Source: Paulinella micropora (Eukaryota > Cercozoa > Imbricatea > Euglyphida > Paulinellidae). Taken from it: a stretch of DNA of 64,000 nt. The stretch spans positions 5,001 to 69,000 of the forward strand of contig WBZZ01005365.1 of the NCBI GenBank assembly GCA_019918135.1. Direction: 5' to 3'. A program made the translations under genes and the position numbers. Positions 33,736 to 44,383 of the stretch are shown in pieces (position 1 is the stretch's first letter; every line of letters starts with the position of its first letter). The notes beneath the pieces are model-generated. The model worked only from the letters and a program-made list of their open reading frames with translations. It ran no database searches and was not told the origin of the DNA.

Positions 33736-35910
33736 TCAGGCCGCCGCCCCGGGGTCGCTGTCGCCCGGGTGGTTCAGGGCCAGCAGCCAGCAGCCCACCA
33801 GCAATACCGGCAACAACAAGAGCAGGAACCAAGCGACCTTCACGAGCACTAGGCAGAACCGCAGGCGCCGCGCCGTGGGATGCCGCAGACAGCGGAGGCA
33901 GCACCGGCGGCCTCGCTCGCAACACCCACCGCCGGCGCGCCGGCGGGACCCGGGCCGGCGGGACCCGACCAGGTGGTAGCGGTGCCGCTGGGTGCTCAGC
34001 GCGGAAAACCCGGCGGAGGACCGGAGGTCGTACAGGACGCTGCAGCACCAGCACATGAGCGCGCAGACCACGGCCAGGCAGACCAGGTAGCAACTCAAGG
34101 CGAGGGTCGTCCGGAAGATCGGGCCCGGGTGGGCCCGCCAGCGCAGTTCGAGCGACTGGTCGTCTACTTGGGCCCGCGCTACCAGGGTCCGCCCGGGCCA
34201 GTGCCAGTCCACGCGGCTGCTGGCTATCGTCTGCGAAAAGTTCTCGAAGCTGCCGTGCAGGGCCGGGTGCCCTACGGCCACGGCCCAGACCTGCCGGCGG
34301 CGGCGGCCCGAGCCGGCACAGAGCTCTTCGCCGCACGGCGTCAGGACCGCGGCGTGCGCGGCGGACTCGGGCTCGTGGAACAGAAACCAGCGCCGGCCCG
34401 TGGCGTCCTCCGTCTGGCCGCGCACTAGCCCCCCGCTCCCGGCCGGCAGGGTCTCGACCACGAGCCGCACCCCGGTGTGGCTCAGGCCCCGGGCCAGCGC
34501 CACGTCGGCGCTGCGCCGGAAGGCCACGAGCGCCACGTGCTGGCTCTGCTGGACAGAGGGCAGGTGATCCGAGCCGGACACGTGGTGCGTCACCAGCACG
34601 CGCTCGGAGCCGTGCCCCCGCAGCCGGCCGCTCGCGAGCCACAGCTCGGTGCGGCCGAGCCCCGCCGACAGCGGCCGCTGCTGCCAGCCGCGCAACCCGG
34701 GGTGGTAGTGCTGGAAGGAACAGAGGGACGCGTTGCAGTGGCGCCACAACACCGCCTGCGCGTGCAGCAGCGAGGACCCCGTCACTTCCCGCAGCAGCCA
34801 GCCCGCGTCGTTGGTGATCACGTGTGCCGACCAGTGCCCCCAGGGCTTGGCCCACGCAAACTGGTGGTTGTCCCACAGCTGCCAGTGCTGCAGCAGCCGG
34901 AAGGTGCGCTCGCTCGTGCCGGGCCCCACGTACGCGCCCAGGCTCCAGCCCAGCGCCGTCAGGTCCCACTCGTCGAGCCCGCCCACGTCGGCGGCCCAGC
35001 TAGCCAGCGCCTGCCGCTGCTCGGCCGCCGGCCGGCCGATCACCAGCCGTTCGTCCAGGGCTAGCAGGCGCGGGCCGCCCGCCACGCCACCGAACAGGTC
35101 CAGCTCCGTGACCAGCAGCACGAACGCCGTGCTCTTGTACAAGCTGAAGTCGCGCGCGCGGCCGTCCCACACCCCGGCGAAGTAGCCGAACAGGTCGCGC
35201 CGCGGCCCGCTCAGCAGCACGAGGTTCCACGTCAGCGCGTCGTGCCGTCCCTGGTACCGCATCTGCGGCACGGCCCACAGGCCCGCCTCGCTGCTGTACT
35301 GGCGCAGCTGCCGCACCAGCGCCTGCGCGCACTGCGCGGCCAGCCCGCGAACTTCGGCGTCGTCCGCCAGGTCGTGCAAGTTCACGAGCCCGACCAACGT
35401 CCAGGGCGAGTACACCCCGGAAGCAAATTCATAGAAACCGACCGCGTGCTTTTCGCGCAGGTACGCCAACGTCCGTGCCCGCCAGCCGACCGGACAGCGG
35501 GGCGCCGCCCAGCCCAGCCTGCACAGCACCGGGGCCGCCGAGGACCAAAGCAGGAGATGGTTTTCAGACCAGTAGACCGAGCGATTGTCTCCGGGCGTAA
35601 ACCACAAGCCCGGCACGGACAGCAAGGCGTCCGCCAGCACGCTGGCATTCAGCGCGGGCTGGCAGTGCAGGAGGCGGACGACGCTGGCTAGCACGAAATC
35701 TACCACCACGCTGCGGCGGAGTTCTTCGGCCAACGTCGCCAGCTGGGCGGCGGGTAGCGTCCGGTTGTGGCAGGCCAGGACGAGCAGGTCGGCCCAGTAG
35801 CCGCTGTCTTGGCGGCGCGTACCGTTATCGTAGTTGGCCAGCAGCAGCCGGGTGACGACGTCCCGGCGGTATTCGAAGCCCGCCCGCGAGTCCTCGTGCA
35901 ACAAGTCCAT
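33736..35910 (-). CDS. Heparinase/PL8-like toroid polysaccharide lyase-like membrane protein
   Basis: 724 residues from ATG at 35,910; the frame is open further upstream but that part is low-complexity and lacks an ATG. Motifs WSENHLLLWSSAAPVL (about 114-128), GFYEFASGVYSPWTLVGLVNLHDLAD (about 158-182) and MRYQGRHD (about 217-224) match a family of alpha/alpha-toroid proteins related to heparinase and chondroitin-AC lyases, whose conserved Asn-His and Tyr-Arg residues cut uronic-acid glycans by beta-elimination. A beta-rich second half is followed by two membrane helices near residues 600-625 and 685-712 with an Arg/Cys-rich loop between. Several N-glycosylation sequons (NGT, NRT, NAS, NRS). 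Divergent from the hydrolase gene at 36,343, which would consume its product. No obvious signal peptide from this start. Confidence 0.6.
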   Translation of the reverse strand: MDLLHEDSRAGFEYRRDVVTRLLLANYDNGTRRQDSGYWADLLVLACHNRTLPAAQLATLAEELRRSVVVDFVLASVVRLLHCQPALNASVLADALLSVPGLWFTPGDNRSVYWSENHLLLWSSAAPVLCRLGWAAPRCPVGWRARTLAYLREKHAVGFYEFASGVYSPWTLVGLVNLHDLADDAEVRGLAAQCAQALVRQLRQYSSEAGLWAVPQMRYQGRHDALTWNLVLLSGPRRDLFGYFAGVWDGRARDFSLYKSTAFVLLVTELDLFGGVAGGPRLLALDERLVIGRPAAEQRQALASWAADVGGLDEWDLTALGWSLGAYVGPGTSERTFRLLQHWQLWDNHQFAWAKPWGHWSAHVITNDAGWLLREVTGSSLLHAQAVLWRHCNASLCSFQHYHPGLRGWQQRPLSAGLGRTELWLASGRLRGHGSERVLVTHHVSGSDHLPSVQQSQHVALVAFRRSADVALARGLSHTGVRLVVETLPAGSGGLVRGQTEDATGRRWFLFHEPESAAHAAVLTPCGEELCAGSGRRRRQVWAVAVGHPALHGSFENFSQTIASSRVDWHWPGRTLVARAQVDDQSLELRWRAHPGPIFRTTLALSCYLVCLAVVCALMCWCCSVLYDLRSSAGFSALSTQRHRYHLVGSRRPGSRRRAGGGCCERGRRCCLRCLRHPTARRLRFCLVLVKVAWFLLLLLPVLLVGCWLLALNHPGDSDPGAAA

Positions 35911-36342
35911 GGGGCTGTGCTGCTGCCCGGGGGTGCTCGCGCGCGCGTCCGCGAAGAGAGACGGCCAAACAAGAGGGAGGGGGGGGTGGAGAGGGGTAGC
36001 GAGAGGCGGGCGCTTGGACCGTACAATAAAACCCCTGGCGTTTTTCCTGTTGGTTCCCGGGCGGCCCGCTCTGCCCCCTCCACTTTCCTCTCCTCGGCGG
36101 CCCCCTCCCCTGGATCCTTGGTTTCTGCCCGGCGGCGGGGGGAGGGGGCCAGAGCAGGAGCGTGCGCGTGGGCGGCTGGCGCGGAAAACTCTGCCCCCTT
36201 CTGGCACCCGGCTCCCTCCCGCCCTCGGGTCTACGAGCCAGCCCGCGGCGGTGGCAATAGGGAGAAAGCAGGCCTTTTCTCCCCCTGCTCTCCCTGGCCT
36301 GACACCAGAGCAGAACGGGACTGCGTGCGGCTAGGGCGGCAG
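35911..36342. promoter_or_regulatory. Shared divergent promoter region of lyase/hydrolase pair
   Basis: 432 bp between the two divergent start codons. It contains an AT-richer patch with ACAATAAAACCCC near 36,024 and purine-rich runs. No operator-like palindrome was seen. Its position implies joint control of the two enzymes. Confidence 0.4.
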
Positions 36343-37584
36343 ATGCTGCTCTGCGCTTGGCTGGCCGTGTCCCACTTCCGTGACAGCGGCACGGTGGCCT
36401 GGTTGGGTGATTTGTTACGCGAGCGTTTGCCAGCGCGGCTGCTAGTGCCGGGCTGGACGGGCTACTACGGCTGGAACTACGAGTCGGCCGTAGCGTTGGA
36501 GGCGTTACGGAACCCGCCGTGGGACGCGGCCCCGGCCGTCGCCAGCCTGCTCCGCTCCCAAGCCCTGGCGCCCGGGCAGCCGGGTTGGTGGCTAAAGCAC
36601 CACTTCCCGGTGGCTTTCTTGTGGACCGCCGGAGACCGGCTAGGCCTGTTTGGGAGCCTGTTCCGCGACGTCGAGGGTGCACAGGACGTGTACTGCGCCG
36701 CCCTCCGTGGCGTGCGGCACTGGCCCCGGCACGCGAACTGGACGGGCCTCCTGGTCCGGAACTTTGGGCGCAGCCGCGGGCGCAGGTGCCGGCGGTGGCT
36801 GTGGCTGGACGACGTGTACATGGCGGGCGCGCCGCTGCTGGCCGACTATCCCGACGAAGCCGGGGCCATGCTGGCCCAGGCCAGGCAGGCGTTCGTCGAC
36901 CCGGCGGACGGGCTGTGGTGGCACGGGCGGTGGGCCACCACGGACGCCACCAACGGCGCGAAATGGGGCAGGGCCCACGCCTGGGCGCTGCTGGCGCTGG
37001 CCCGCTACGTGGTGCGCACCAACGACGGCCGGGCGACCGAGTGGCTGCACCAGGACCTCGTCACGCTGTCCCGCTACCAGCGCCCGACGGGCGCCTTTGG
37101 CAACCTCGTGAACGACCCGCACAGCCCCGACGAGACCAGCCTGGCCAGCGTGTACGTGTACGCCGTAGCGGTGCTGGTGCGCGCCCGCCCGGACCCGGGC
37201 GGGAACCCGGGCGGAAACCCGGGCGGGGACCCGGGCGGGGACCTGCGCGGCCGGGCGCTGGCCGCGCTGGCCTGGCTCAATACGCGACGGACGCGCGGCC
37301 TCTGGCTCAGCGACAGTTGTCCGGCCACGGGGCTGACCACGCCCGCGCGCTACAACCGGCACGTGTCGGGCACGACGTTGACGACGGGGCCCGCCGTCGC
37401 CCTGGCGGCCTGGGCGCGCGTGGGCGAGGCGCTGCTGCACAATGCCTGGCCAGTAGGGCCGGCGGGGCCAGTAGGACCGGCGGGGCCAGTAGGACCGGCG
37501 GGGGCGGCCGGCGGCGCCTGGCAGTCTGGGGGCGGCGGGGGGGCCGAGTCCGCCTGCGTGACGGCCGCCGGGTCGAACGCGTAG
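36343..37584 (+). CDS. GH88/GH105-like unsaturated uronyl hydrolase
   Basis: 413 residues from ATG 36,343 to TAG. Another alpha/alpha barrel. RRWLWLDDVYMAGAPLLADY (about 151-169) carries the Asp of the WxDDxYM box, and GLWWHGRW...NGAKWGRAHAWALLALARYV (about 190-223) matches the HGRW/WGRxxxW active-site lining of unsaturated rhamnogalacturonyl/glucuronyl hydrolases. These enzymes hydrate the 4,5-unsaturated uronic acid that polysaccharide lyases leave. The C terminus carries GGNPGGNPGGD and GPAGPV repeats. Start-to-start distance to the divergent lyase-like gene is about 430 bp. The last 235 bp overlap the 3' end of the minus-strand gene. A clear signal peptide is not seen, though the N terminus is hydrophobic. 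Confidence 0.7.
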   Translation: MLLCAWLAVSHFRDSGTVAWLGDLLRERLPARLLVPGWTGYYGWNYESAVALEALRNPPWDAAPAVASLLRSQALAPGQPGWWLKHHFPVAFLWTAGDRLGLFGSLFRDVEGAQDVYCAALRGVRHWPRHANWTGLLVRNFGRSRGRRCRRWLWLDDVYMAGAPLLADYPDEAGAMLAQARQAFVDPADGLWWHGRWATTDATNGAKWGRAHAWALLALARYVVRTNDGRATEWLHQDLVTLSRYQRPTGAFGNLVNDPHSPDETSLASVYVYAVAVLVRARPDPGGNPGGNPGGDPGGDLRGRALAALAWLNTRRTRGLWLSDSCPATGLTTPARYNRHVSGTTLTTGPAVALAAWARVGEALLHNAWPVGPAGPVGPAGPVGPAGAAGGAWQSGGGGGAESACVTAAGSNA

Positions 37585-40500
37585 TTGACAAAAGCCCCGT
37601 CGTCCTCCTCCCGCGGCTGTCCCCCGGGGGCGACGGCGCCGGGGTCCGGCCCCAGGGCGCACACCGGCCCGGCCTCGTCGTCCGAGGCGCCGAGCACATA
37701 GACGGGCGAGTCCAGGGGCACCTCTTCTGCCGGGCCCAGGGTGCAGGCAGTAGGTGGGGGGGCCGGCGGGGGGGCCAGCAGGCCTTGGTCGAGGCTGGCG
37801 GCGGCGGCCGCCGGGGGAGGAGGAGCGGCGGCGGACACGCCCGCCGGGGGAAGAGGAGCGGCGGACACGCCCGCCGGGGGAAGAGGAGCGGCGGACACGC
37901 CTTCTGGGAGAGAAGCGGCGGCGGCCGCACCCGCCGGGGGGGGGGCGGCCCCCCCGGCGTCGGGCCGCGAGGCGGGTGGAGCTGGGCTGCGGTGGCGGCG
38001 GCGGCGGGGCGAGCGCTGCCCGGAACTGGGCGAGGGGGAGCGTACGCGCCGGACCCCGGGGGGCCGGCGTTCGCGGGAGCGGCGCGGCCGAGGCTCCGCT
38101 GGCGGGCTGCGGCTGCGCGGCCGCCCCTCGGCCGAGCTGCGACTGCGCGGGCGGAGCGCCCTGCCAGCTTCCTCCTCGGCCTCGCGGGGGGGCCGGGCAG
38201 TGTCCACCGCGCGGGGGGAGAGCCCGCCCAACCCCCAGGCGAGGTTCGTGCACGCGAGTGCGGACACCTCGGACGACCCCGTGGGTCCGGGGGCGGGGAA
38301 GAACGGGCACAGGTACACGGGCCCCGCGGGGGGCGCGGCCCCGCGCGCGATCAGCGCCAGCCGGCCGCCGCGACCGCGCACCCCGGCGCCCAGCGCCGGG
38401 CACAGACGGCGCAGGCAGTAGTCCAGGAGGGGCAGGTCGGTGTCCGGCGTAAAGAGGTGGCCGTTGCTGAGCTCGACGCGGCAGCGCGACGCGCGCAGCA
38501 GCCTGGCCGTCCCGTTCCAGAACTCGGCGCTGCACCCCGGGTCGTACAGCGCCCGGGCCGGCAGCAGGCGCGCCAGGGCCCGCCCCGCCCGGCCGTACTC
38601 TGCCGCCGGCTCGGCCTGGCCGGCGGGCGGCGGCACCCAGCGCTGCCCCAGGGCGTCGATCAGCACGTCCAGCAGCCCGGCGGGGGCCCCGCACAGCCAC
38701 GCCAGCAGCAGCGCGTCCGCCGCCTCGCCGGCGCTGCCCCCCGCCCGGGCCAGGGCCTCGGGCCCGGCCGTACCCTCGGCCACGGCGCACGCCAGCTGCC
38801 AGAGGACCAGCACCAGCTCGCTGCGCGGCGCAAAGTCACGCCACGCCAGCTCTGCCAGCCAGGGCGAGCCCCGGCCGCCGGCCGCCGCGTACGGGATGCG
38901 CCAGGGCACCTCCAGCTGCCGGTCGGTGCCGCCCCCCCGCAGCCGGCACAAGGAGCGCTGGCCCCCCTGCAGCGGGGCGGCCGGCCGGCCGGCCCAGCCC
39001 CCGGGCTCCGCCAGGCGCAGCACTAGCTCGGCGCGGTCGCGGTCCGCCGACACGACCGACAGGGAGCCCCGTTCCAGGCCCCACACCGTCTGCACCCCGC
39101 GCTCGCGCCAGCGGGCCCGCAGCGCTCGCCACAGCTCGCACCAGAAGTACGCCAGCGGCCGGGCGTCGCCGGACTCGGGGTCCAGCAGGCCCGTCGCCCG
39201 GCCGCGGCCGGCCAGGGCCAACAGGACCTCCCCCCCCAAGCCAGGCAGCCGCGCCCGAGCACGGCGGGGGGCGAACGCGCGCAGGCCCGCGCCCAGTTCC
39301 GGGCGTCCTCCAGGCATGCCGGCGGTGGCAGCCCCAGCCGGGGCGCTTGTTCCCGCAGCCACCCCGCGCCCGGGCCGCCGCGCAGCAGCGCCCACGACGA
39401 GCCGACCGGGTCTTGCAGCAGCGCCAACGGAGCGCCGCGCACCAGCTCCGCGTAGCGCCGGCCCTCGCTGTAACGCAGCCGGGCGGCCCGGCCCGGCGGC
39501 GACGACGGGGATGACGAGGACGAGGACGACGAGGATGAAGAGGACGGCCGCGAGGACGACGAGGATGAAGAGGATGAAGAGGACGGCCGCGAGGACGACG
39601 AGGACGAGGATGAAGAGGACGGCCGCGAGGACGAGAACGACGAGGACGAGGACGGCTGCAAGGGCGGGGACGGCCGCGAGGACGAGGATGGCGGGGGCGG
39701 GGGCCCCCAGTCCGGCGGCGGCGGGCCGAGCCCGGCCCACGCGTCCACCACCGAGGGCCGCAGCGCGGACCCCGTCGTGAGGGGCGGGCCGTGCGTGCCG
39801 CTCGCTTCCGACAGCGCACGCCGCTCCTCGGGCCCGGTCGACGCGGGCAGCACAAAGAGGCACGTGCCCAGGCGCCGCCGCCAGTACTCGGACCCCGGCC
39901 CCCTAAACAGCGGCGCCAGCGACGCCGCCACGCCGCGGCGCGCGGCGGGCTCGTCCGGGAACGACACGACCAGCCACGGCAGCAGCTGCGGGTCCGCGTC
40001 CAGGGCCGTCCGCAGCGCGTCCCACGGTTCCGCGCCGCCCGGCGGCCAGGCCACCCACAGGCCGGGCGGCGCGGACCCCGGGGCCAGCAGTTGGGCCAGA
40101 TTCGCGGGGCAGCCCCACGCCGTCCGGGCGCCCCAGGCCGCGCACCACTGCCGCACGTAGGCCGGGGGCGGGCCGCCCAGGGACAGATAGCAGGGCCGAA
40201 CGCCGCCGCTCCCCCCGGGCGGCCGGCCGCGCGCGCCCGTGAGCAGGGCCCAGACCACGAGCAGCCGCGCGCGCTCGTCTTCGTCGGCGGCCAGGGCCCA
40301 CACGGGGCCCAGCTGGTGCTGCAGCAGCGCAAGCAACACGCCCCGCACCCGCGGCACCCGCAGCTGGCTGGGCCAGGCCCCGCCGAGCGCCGGCCGCCCC
40401 GGGTCCAGCGCGGCCCTAAAGTCCTGCACGGGGGGGCCGCCCAGCCTCTCGGCGCGGCCCGGCTCCGCTGGCCGGCCCTGCAGCCACTGGCTCACGTGCT

Positions 40501-41298
40501 GGTCGTGCGGGTCGAACACCAGCCCCCGGGCGGCGTGTCCTGCCGCCGCAGCCACCGCAGCGCCGCCGCGACGCTCGCGTCCTGGAACGAGGCGTCCCCG
40601 CGCTGCACCAGGCACCACGGGCCCAGCGCCGCGTTGTCCGCCGTCGCCACCCACGCGTCCGGGTAGCGCAGTGGCAGGGTGGCCTGCGCGGGCGCGGCCG
40701 GCCCCGGCCGCGCCCAGTAGCAGCGCTGGCCCTCCTCCACGACCCAGCGCCACACCTCGTGCGTGTCCCCCGTGACCAGGGCCGCCACTACCTGCAGGCC
40801 GGGGGCGGTGCGCTGGCCGCTGGGCCTCGTCTGGCTCAGCACGTGCCGCAGGACCTGCCAGCCCAGGCAGACGGCCGCGGGGTCCGGATTCAGGTCCGCC
40901 GTCAGGCACTGGCGCTGGAGGTAGGCCGCGCTCAACCCCACGCGCAGGCGGGCCTCTTGCGCCGGGGTAGTTACCTCCGCCGAGCTGTGCTGTGGCTGGG
41001 CGCTCAGCAGCAGCCTGACGTAGCTCACCGCCTCCTTACCCAGCCCGACGTCCAGCAGCCGGTCGGCCACGTGCTGGTTCTGCAGGAACAGCGCAAAGCG
41101 TGACCAGGCGTGGTCGATCGTGCTCGCACAGCCGCGCTGTTCCGGGGGAGTCGGGCCTAGCAGCGCCTGCACGGCGCTCACAAACCAGGCCGGGTACGGC
41201 CAGGCCGGCGCGGCTGCCGGCCCCGGGCCCGACGGGCCCGACGGGGGCGGGCCCGACGGGGGCGGCGCTGCGCTCCTGGCTAGCAGAGTACGCGTCAT
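37350..41298 (-). pseudogene. Long Ser/Arg-rich gene of unknown function, in more than one frame
   Basis: ATG at 41,298 in good context (ACCATGA). The N-terminal part is helical (FVSAVQALLGP, LGKEAVSYVRLLLSAQ, DAWVATADNAALGPW). A central part includes LVFDPHDQHVSQWLQ and WLVVSFPDEPAARRGVAASL. A Ser/Pro tract is encoded by 30-bp GACGAGGATGAAGAGGACGG repeats (39,500-39,680). The C-terminal third has ordered sequence (LALIARGAAPPAGPVYLCPF), then an RS-rich stretch and a Pro/Ala tail with acidic patches. About 1,300 codons overall, coding in three frames, so about two breaks. No family recognised. Its 3' end overlaps the hydrolase gene tail to tail. If the GC-rich block is viral this is one of its largest genes. 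Confidence 0.45.
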
Positions 41299-41641
41299 GG
41301 TTCTTTCTGGAGCAGACGAGGCCCCGCGCTGCGGCCACGCCCGCCTCCCTCCCCCCGGGCTGGCCGGTGACGCCCCCTGCGCGGCGCGCTGCCCCCCCCC
41401 CCCCGGGGGGCGGAGCGGGGCCCGGTGGGGGGGGACCGCGCGCGTGGACGCGGCCCGGTGGCCTCCCGGGGGGGGGGCGTGCTCCTCTCCCCCCCCTCCC
41501 CGCTCCCCGCTCTCCCCACGCCCCGCTGCCACCGGGCCGCCCCCCCCCGGGCCGCCGGCATGCCGGCGGCCGGAGGGACGCTGTCTCCCACCCCCTCCCG
41601 GCCTCCCCCGCACTTGCTAAACCACCACGCCCCAGCCCTCG
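41299..41641. promoter_or_regulatory. Divergent spacer and BspA-gene leader
   Basis: GC-rich with C and G runs. The last 80 bp (GACGCTGTCTCCCACCCC...GCACTTGCTAAACCACC) are closely matched upstream of the third BspA gene at about 48,810-48,875, so the 5' leader was duplicated with the gene or is a conserved promoter/UTR. Confidence 0.5.
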
Positions 41642-43873
41642 ATGCACACCACCCCCGCCCGCCAGCCGTGGCGCCCGTGGCCCCTCTTCCTGCTGTGCGG
41701 GTGGCTCCGGGCCGCCGGCGCCGGGTGCCCGTACCCGCTCCAGTGCCCGACCCAAGAGGAGGCGTGCCCCTCGGTCGTGTGCCCCGGCGGCGCCACCATC
41801 CTCGAGCTGACGACGGCGGCCCCGCAGGACACGTTCGTGTGGCCCCTGTGGCCGCCCGCCGCCCCGACGGCGCGCCGCCGCCGCCAGGCCCAGGCCGGGG
41901 CCGTCCCGACGTCGTTCACGGTCGACTGGGGGGACGGCTCGCCCCCCACGCAGTGCCTGGACGCCGGCGTTGCGCCTTGCGCGCACACGTACGCTGCTCC
42001 CGGCACGTACATGGTGACGGCGGACCCCGGCGGACGCTACCCCGTGCGCGGCTGGGCGCTGACGCCCGCCTGGCACGCCACGGCGCCCGCGGGCCTGCGG
42101 CTGCGCGCCGTGAGGCAGTGGGGGGAGCTGCGCTTCCACGAGACGAGCGGCTACCATTTGTACGCGGCGCCTGGGCTCGCGTACGTGCCGACGCTGGCTT
42201 CGCTGGCGGACACGGGGCTCGTGCAGAGCTGGGACTACAGCTTCGCTCGCCTGACCGCTACGCTGCCGGACCTGAGCTACGGGCTTAACATGTCGGGCGC
42301 CGAGTCGGTGGTCGGCCTGTTCGAGGGCTCCACTGGCCTGCAGAGCCTGTGGGGCACACGAGGCTGGGACACGCGCCGGCTGCGCAACGCCAGCCGCGCG
42401 TTCGCGGGCCTGCCAGCGCTGACCGAGCTAGACCTGTCGCGCTGGGACACCGCCCGGCTCGAGGACGTGAGCGAACTATTTGCGGGCGGCGTGGCGCTCA
42501 CGTGGACGGGGGTCGGCGGCTGGACGTCGCTGCCGAGCCTGTCGCGCTTCTCGGGGCTGTTCGCGGGCCTGGGGGGTAGCAACTTCCGGGAGTCGCTCGC
42601 CGGCTGGTCGACGCCCGCGCTCGTGGTGGGCTCTGCCGACTGCTCGCAGCTGGCGCCGTACACGGCTCTCTGCCAAGCGCACTGGCCCGCCGCGTGCTCG
42701 CGCTCGCTCTTCCTGGCGCTCGTGCGTACGCAAGCCCCCAACGTCCTGGCCACGCTGACGCTGTCGCCCGCGGCCGGCCCGGGCCAGGACGGCACGTACG
42801 GCGTGGACTGGGGGGACGGGTCGGCGCCCGAACCATGCGAGCACGCCAACGGTGCCGTCTGCCCTCACACGTACGCCAGCGCCGGCGACTACTGGCTGCG
42901 CCTGAGCGGCCGCGTGGACGGGCTGTGGTACGTAGAGGGCGCTATTGTGGTGGACGTGGTGGCGTGGGGCGACGTGCAGCTGTACCACCCCGTCGATAGC
43001 ACGACCCCGCTCTTCACGCGAGTCGCGCCGTACCTAGCTAACGACAAGTACCTGCTGCGCTACCTGGCGCCGACGGCCGGCTCGCGGGCCCTGCACGGCG
43101 TGGCGCCCGAGTACCTGCTGCTCGGAATGAGCGAGTTCGTGGGCGACGCGCGCGACTGGGACTGGTCGTGGCTCACGCCCGCGACCCATCCCAACGGCTT
43201 CGCCAGCCTGTTTCAGGACTGCGTCAAGTTCAACCAGGACCTCGACGGCTGGAACACGAGCGGCGTGGCTAACCTCGCAGGCACGTTTTTGGGCGCAAGG
43301 GCCTTCAACGGCAGCATCGGGGGCTGGAACACGAGCCAGGTCACGAGCATGAGCTGGACCTTAAATGGCGCGTACGCCTTTGATCGGCCGGTCGGTGGCT
43401 GGGACATCAGCCAGGTCACCACCCTATAGGGGGCGTTCGGGGAAGCGTTAGCTTTCAACTAGCCGATCGGCGGCTGGAACACGAGCCGGGTCACCAGCCT
43501 ATTCTCGACGTTCATGACTGCACAGGCCTTTAACCAGCCGATCGGCGGCTGGGACATAAGCCGCGTCACTAACCTAGCGAGTACCTTCTCAGGTGACCCG
43601 TCGTCCAGGAATCGGTGTGTGTTTAACCAGCCCCTGAGCAACTGGAAAGTGTCGGCCGCCGTGGCTGCCGGGAATATATGGGGTATGTTCGCTGGCAATT
43701 GCGTGTTTGATCAGGACCTCACGGCCTGGAACGTGACCTCGAGATTGGGGGCAGATGTGTGCAAGCAGCTGTTCCAGCCTAGGGGGATCTTCGAGTCTGG
43801 CGTAGGTATCAAGCCAAGCAACCTGCCCGCAGTCTGCAGCGGCTCCTACGTGCGCGGTTGTGGTAAGCCTTAA
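41642..43873 (+). CDS. Surface protein 1: PKD domains plus BspA-like LRR (DUF285), with amber codons
   Basis: Signal peptide (WPLFLLCGWLRAAGA), then Cys-rich CPYPLQCPTQEEACPSVVC, a TARRRRQ furin-like site, and PKD domain 1 (FTVDWGDGSPPTQC...CAHTYAAPGTYMVTA). Next come BspA-like repeats (GLFEGSTGLQSLWGTRGWDT, AGLPALTELDLSRWDTARLE), PKD domain 2 (YGVDWGDGSAPEPC...CPHTYASAGDYWLRL) and a second BspA array of the FNQPIGGWDISRVTNL type, ending CVFDQDLTAWNV and YVRGCGK. These repeats occur in adhesins and many protist surface proteins. One frame spans all 744 codons, but two TAG codons interrupt the second array, at least one of them where sister repeats have Gln (FNQ). AATAAA follows at 43,985. Confidence 0.75.
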
Positions 43874-43984
43874 TCAGAAGAAGCCAGACACGTAGTTCTG
43901 AGGGAGCTGAGGCGATGGGGTAGTCTTCTGTCTTCCTTGGTTTAGTCTTGCTTTGGGGGGAGCCGCTGTGTGCAGCCTCTGCCT

Positions 43985-43990
43985 AATAAA
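43985..43990 (+). terminator. AATAAA poly-A signal of surface gene 1
   Basis: CCTAATAAACTCG lies 112 bp after the TAA stop, with no in-frame TGA between. This supports TAA as the true stop. Confidence 0.55.
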
Positions 43991-44383
43991 CTCGAGTTAG
44001 TGCCTAGGCTGGCTGTCCACCAACGTCCACGACGTACATCGTCAACCGGAGGCTTTTCTGCGTGCCGGAGAGAGGTCGGCCAGCCCGAGCGAGCGCCGCT
44101 ACGACCCCGGTGGCGGCAGGCCAGTGGCGCCTGGTCTCGGTCCGCCGGTGGCACCGCTGGCCCGCAGGGTCATTTGGCGTGTGACCGACTGTCCCCGGGG
44201 GCCGCTCAGCTGCGGCGGCGTTGGCTGCCCAGTAAGTAAGTCTGGTTTAATCCACAAAGAAGACAGTGCCAAGGCAACAGAGCCTCCTGTGTTAGAGCGT
44301 GGCGCTCTCTCTCTCACTCTCTCACTCTCTTCATGTTGGCCAGGCCGGCTGGCCCTAGCCCAGGCGCTGCCGCCGCCGGGCTC

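Noticed and set aside
36519-39026. 835-residue Gly/Arg/Ala-rich plus-strand frame
   Set aside because: It is out of frame with the hydrolase and antisense to the long minus-strand gene; composition is that of a GC shadow.
41642-43873. UAR fully reassigned to glutamine in this organism
   Set aside because: TAA and TAG also appear at natural gene ends, with a poly-A signal close behind in one case, so full reassignment is not supported; kept only as an open question.
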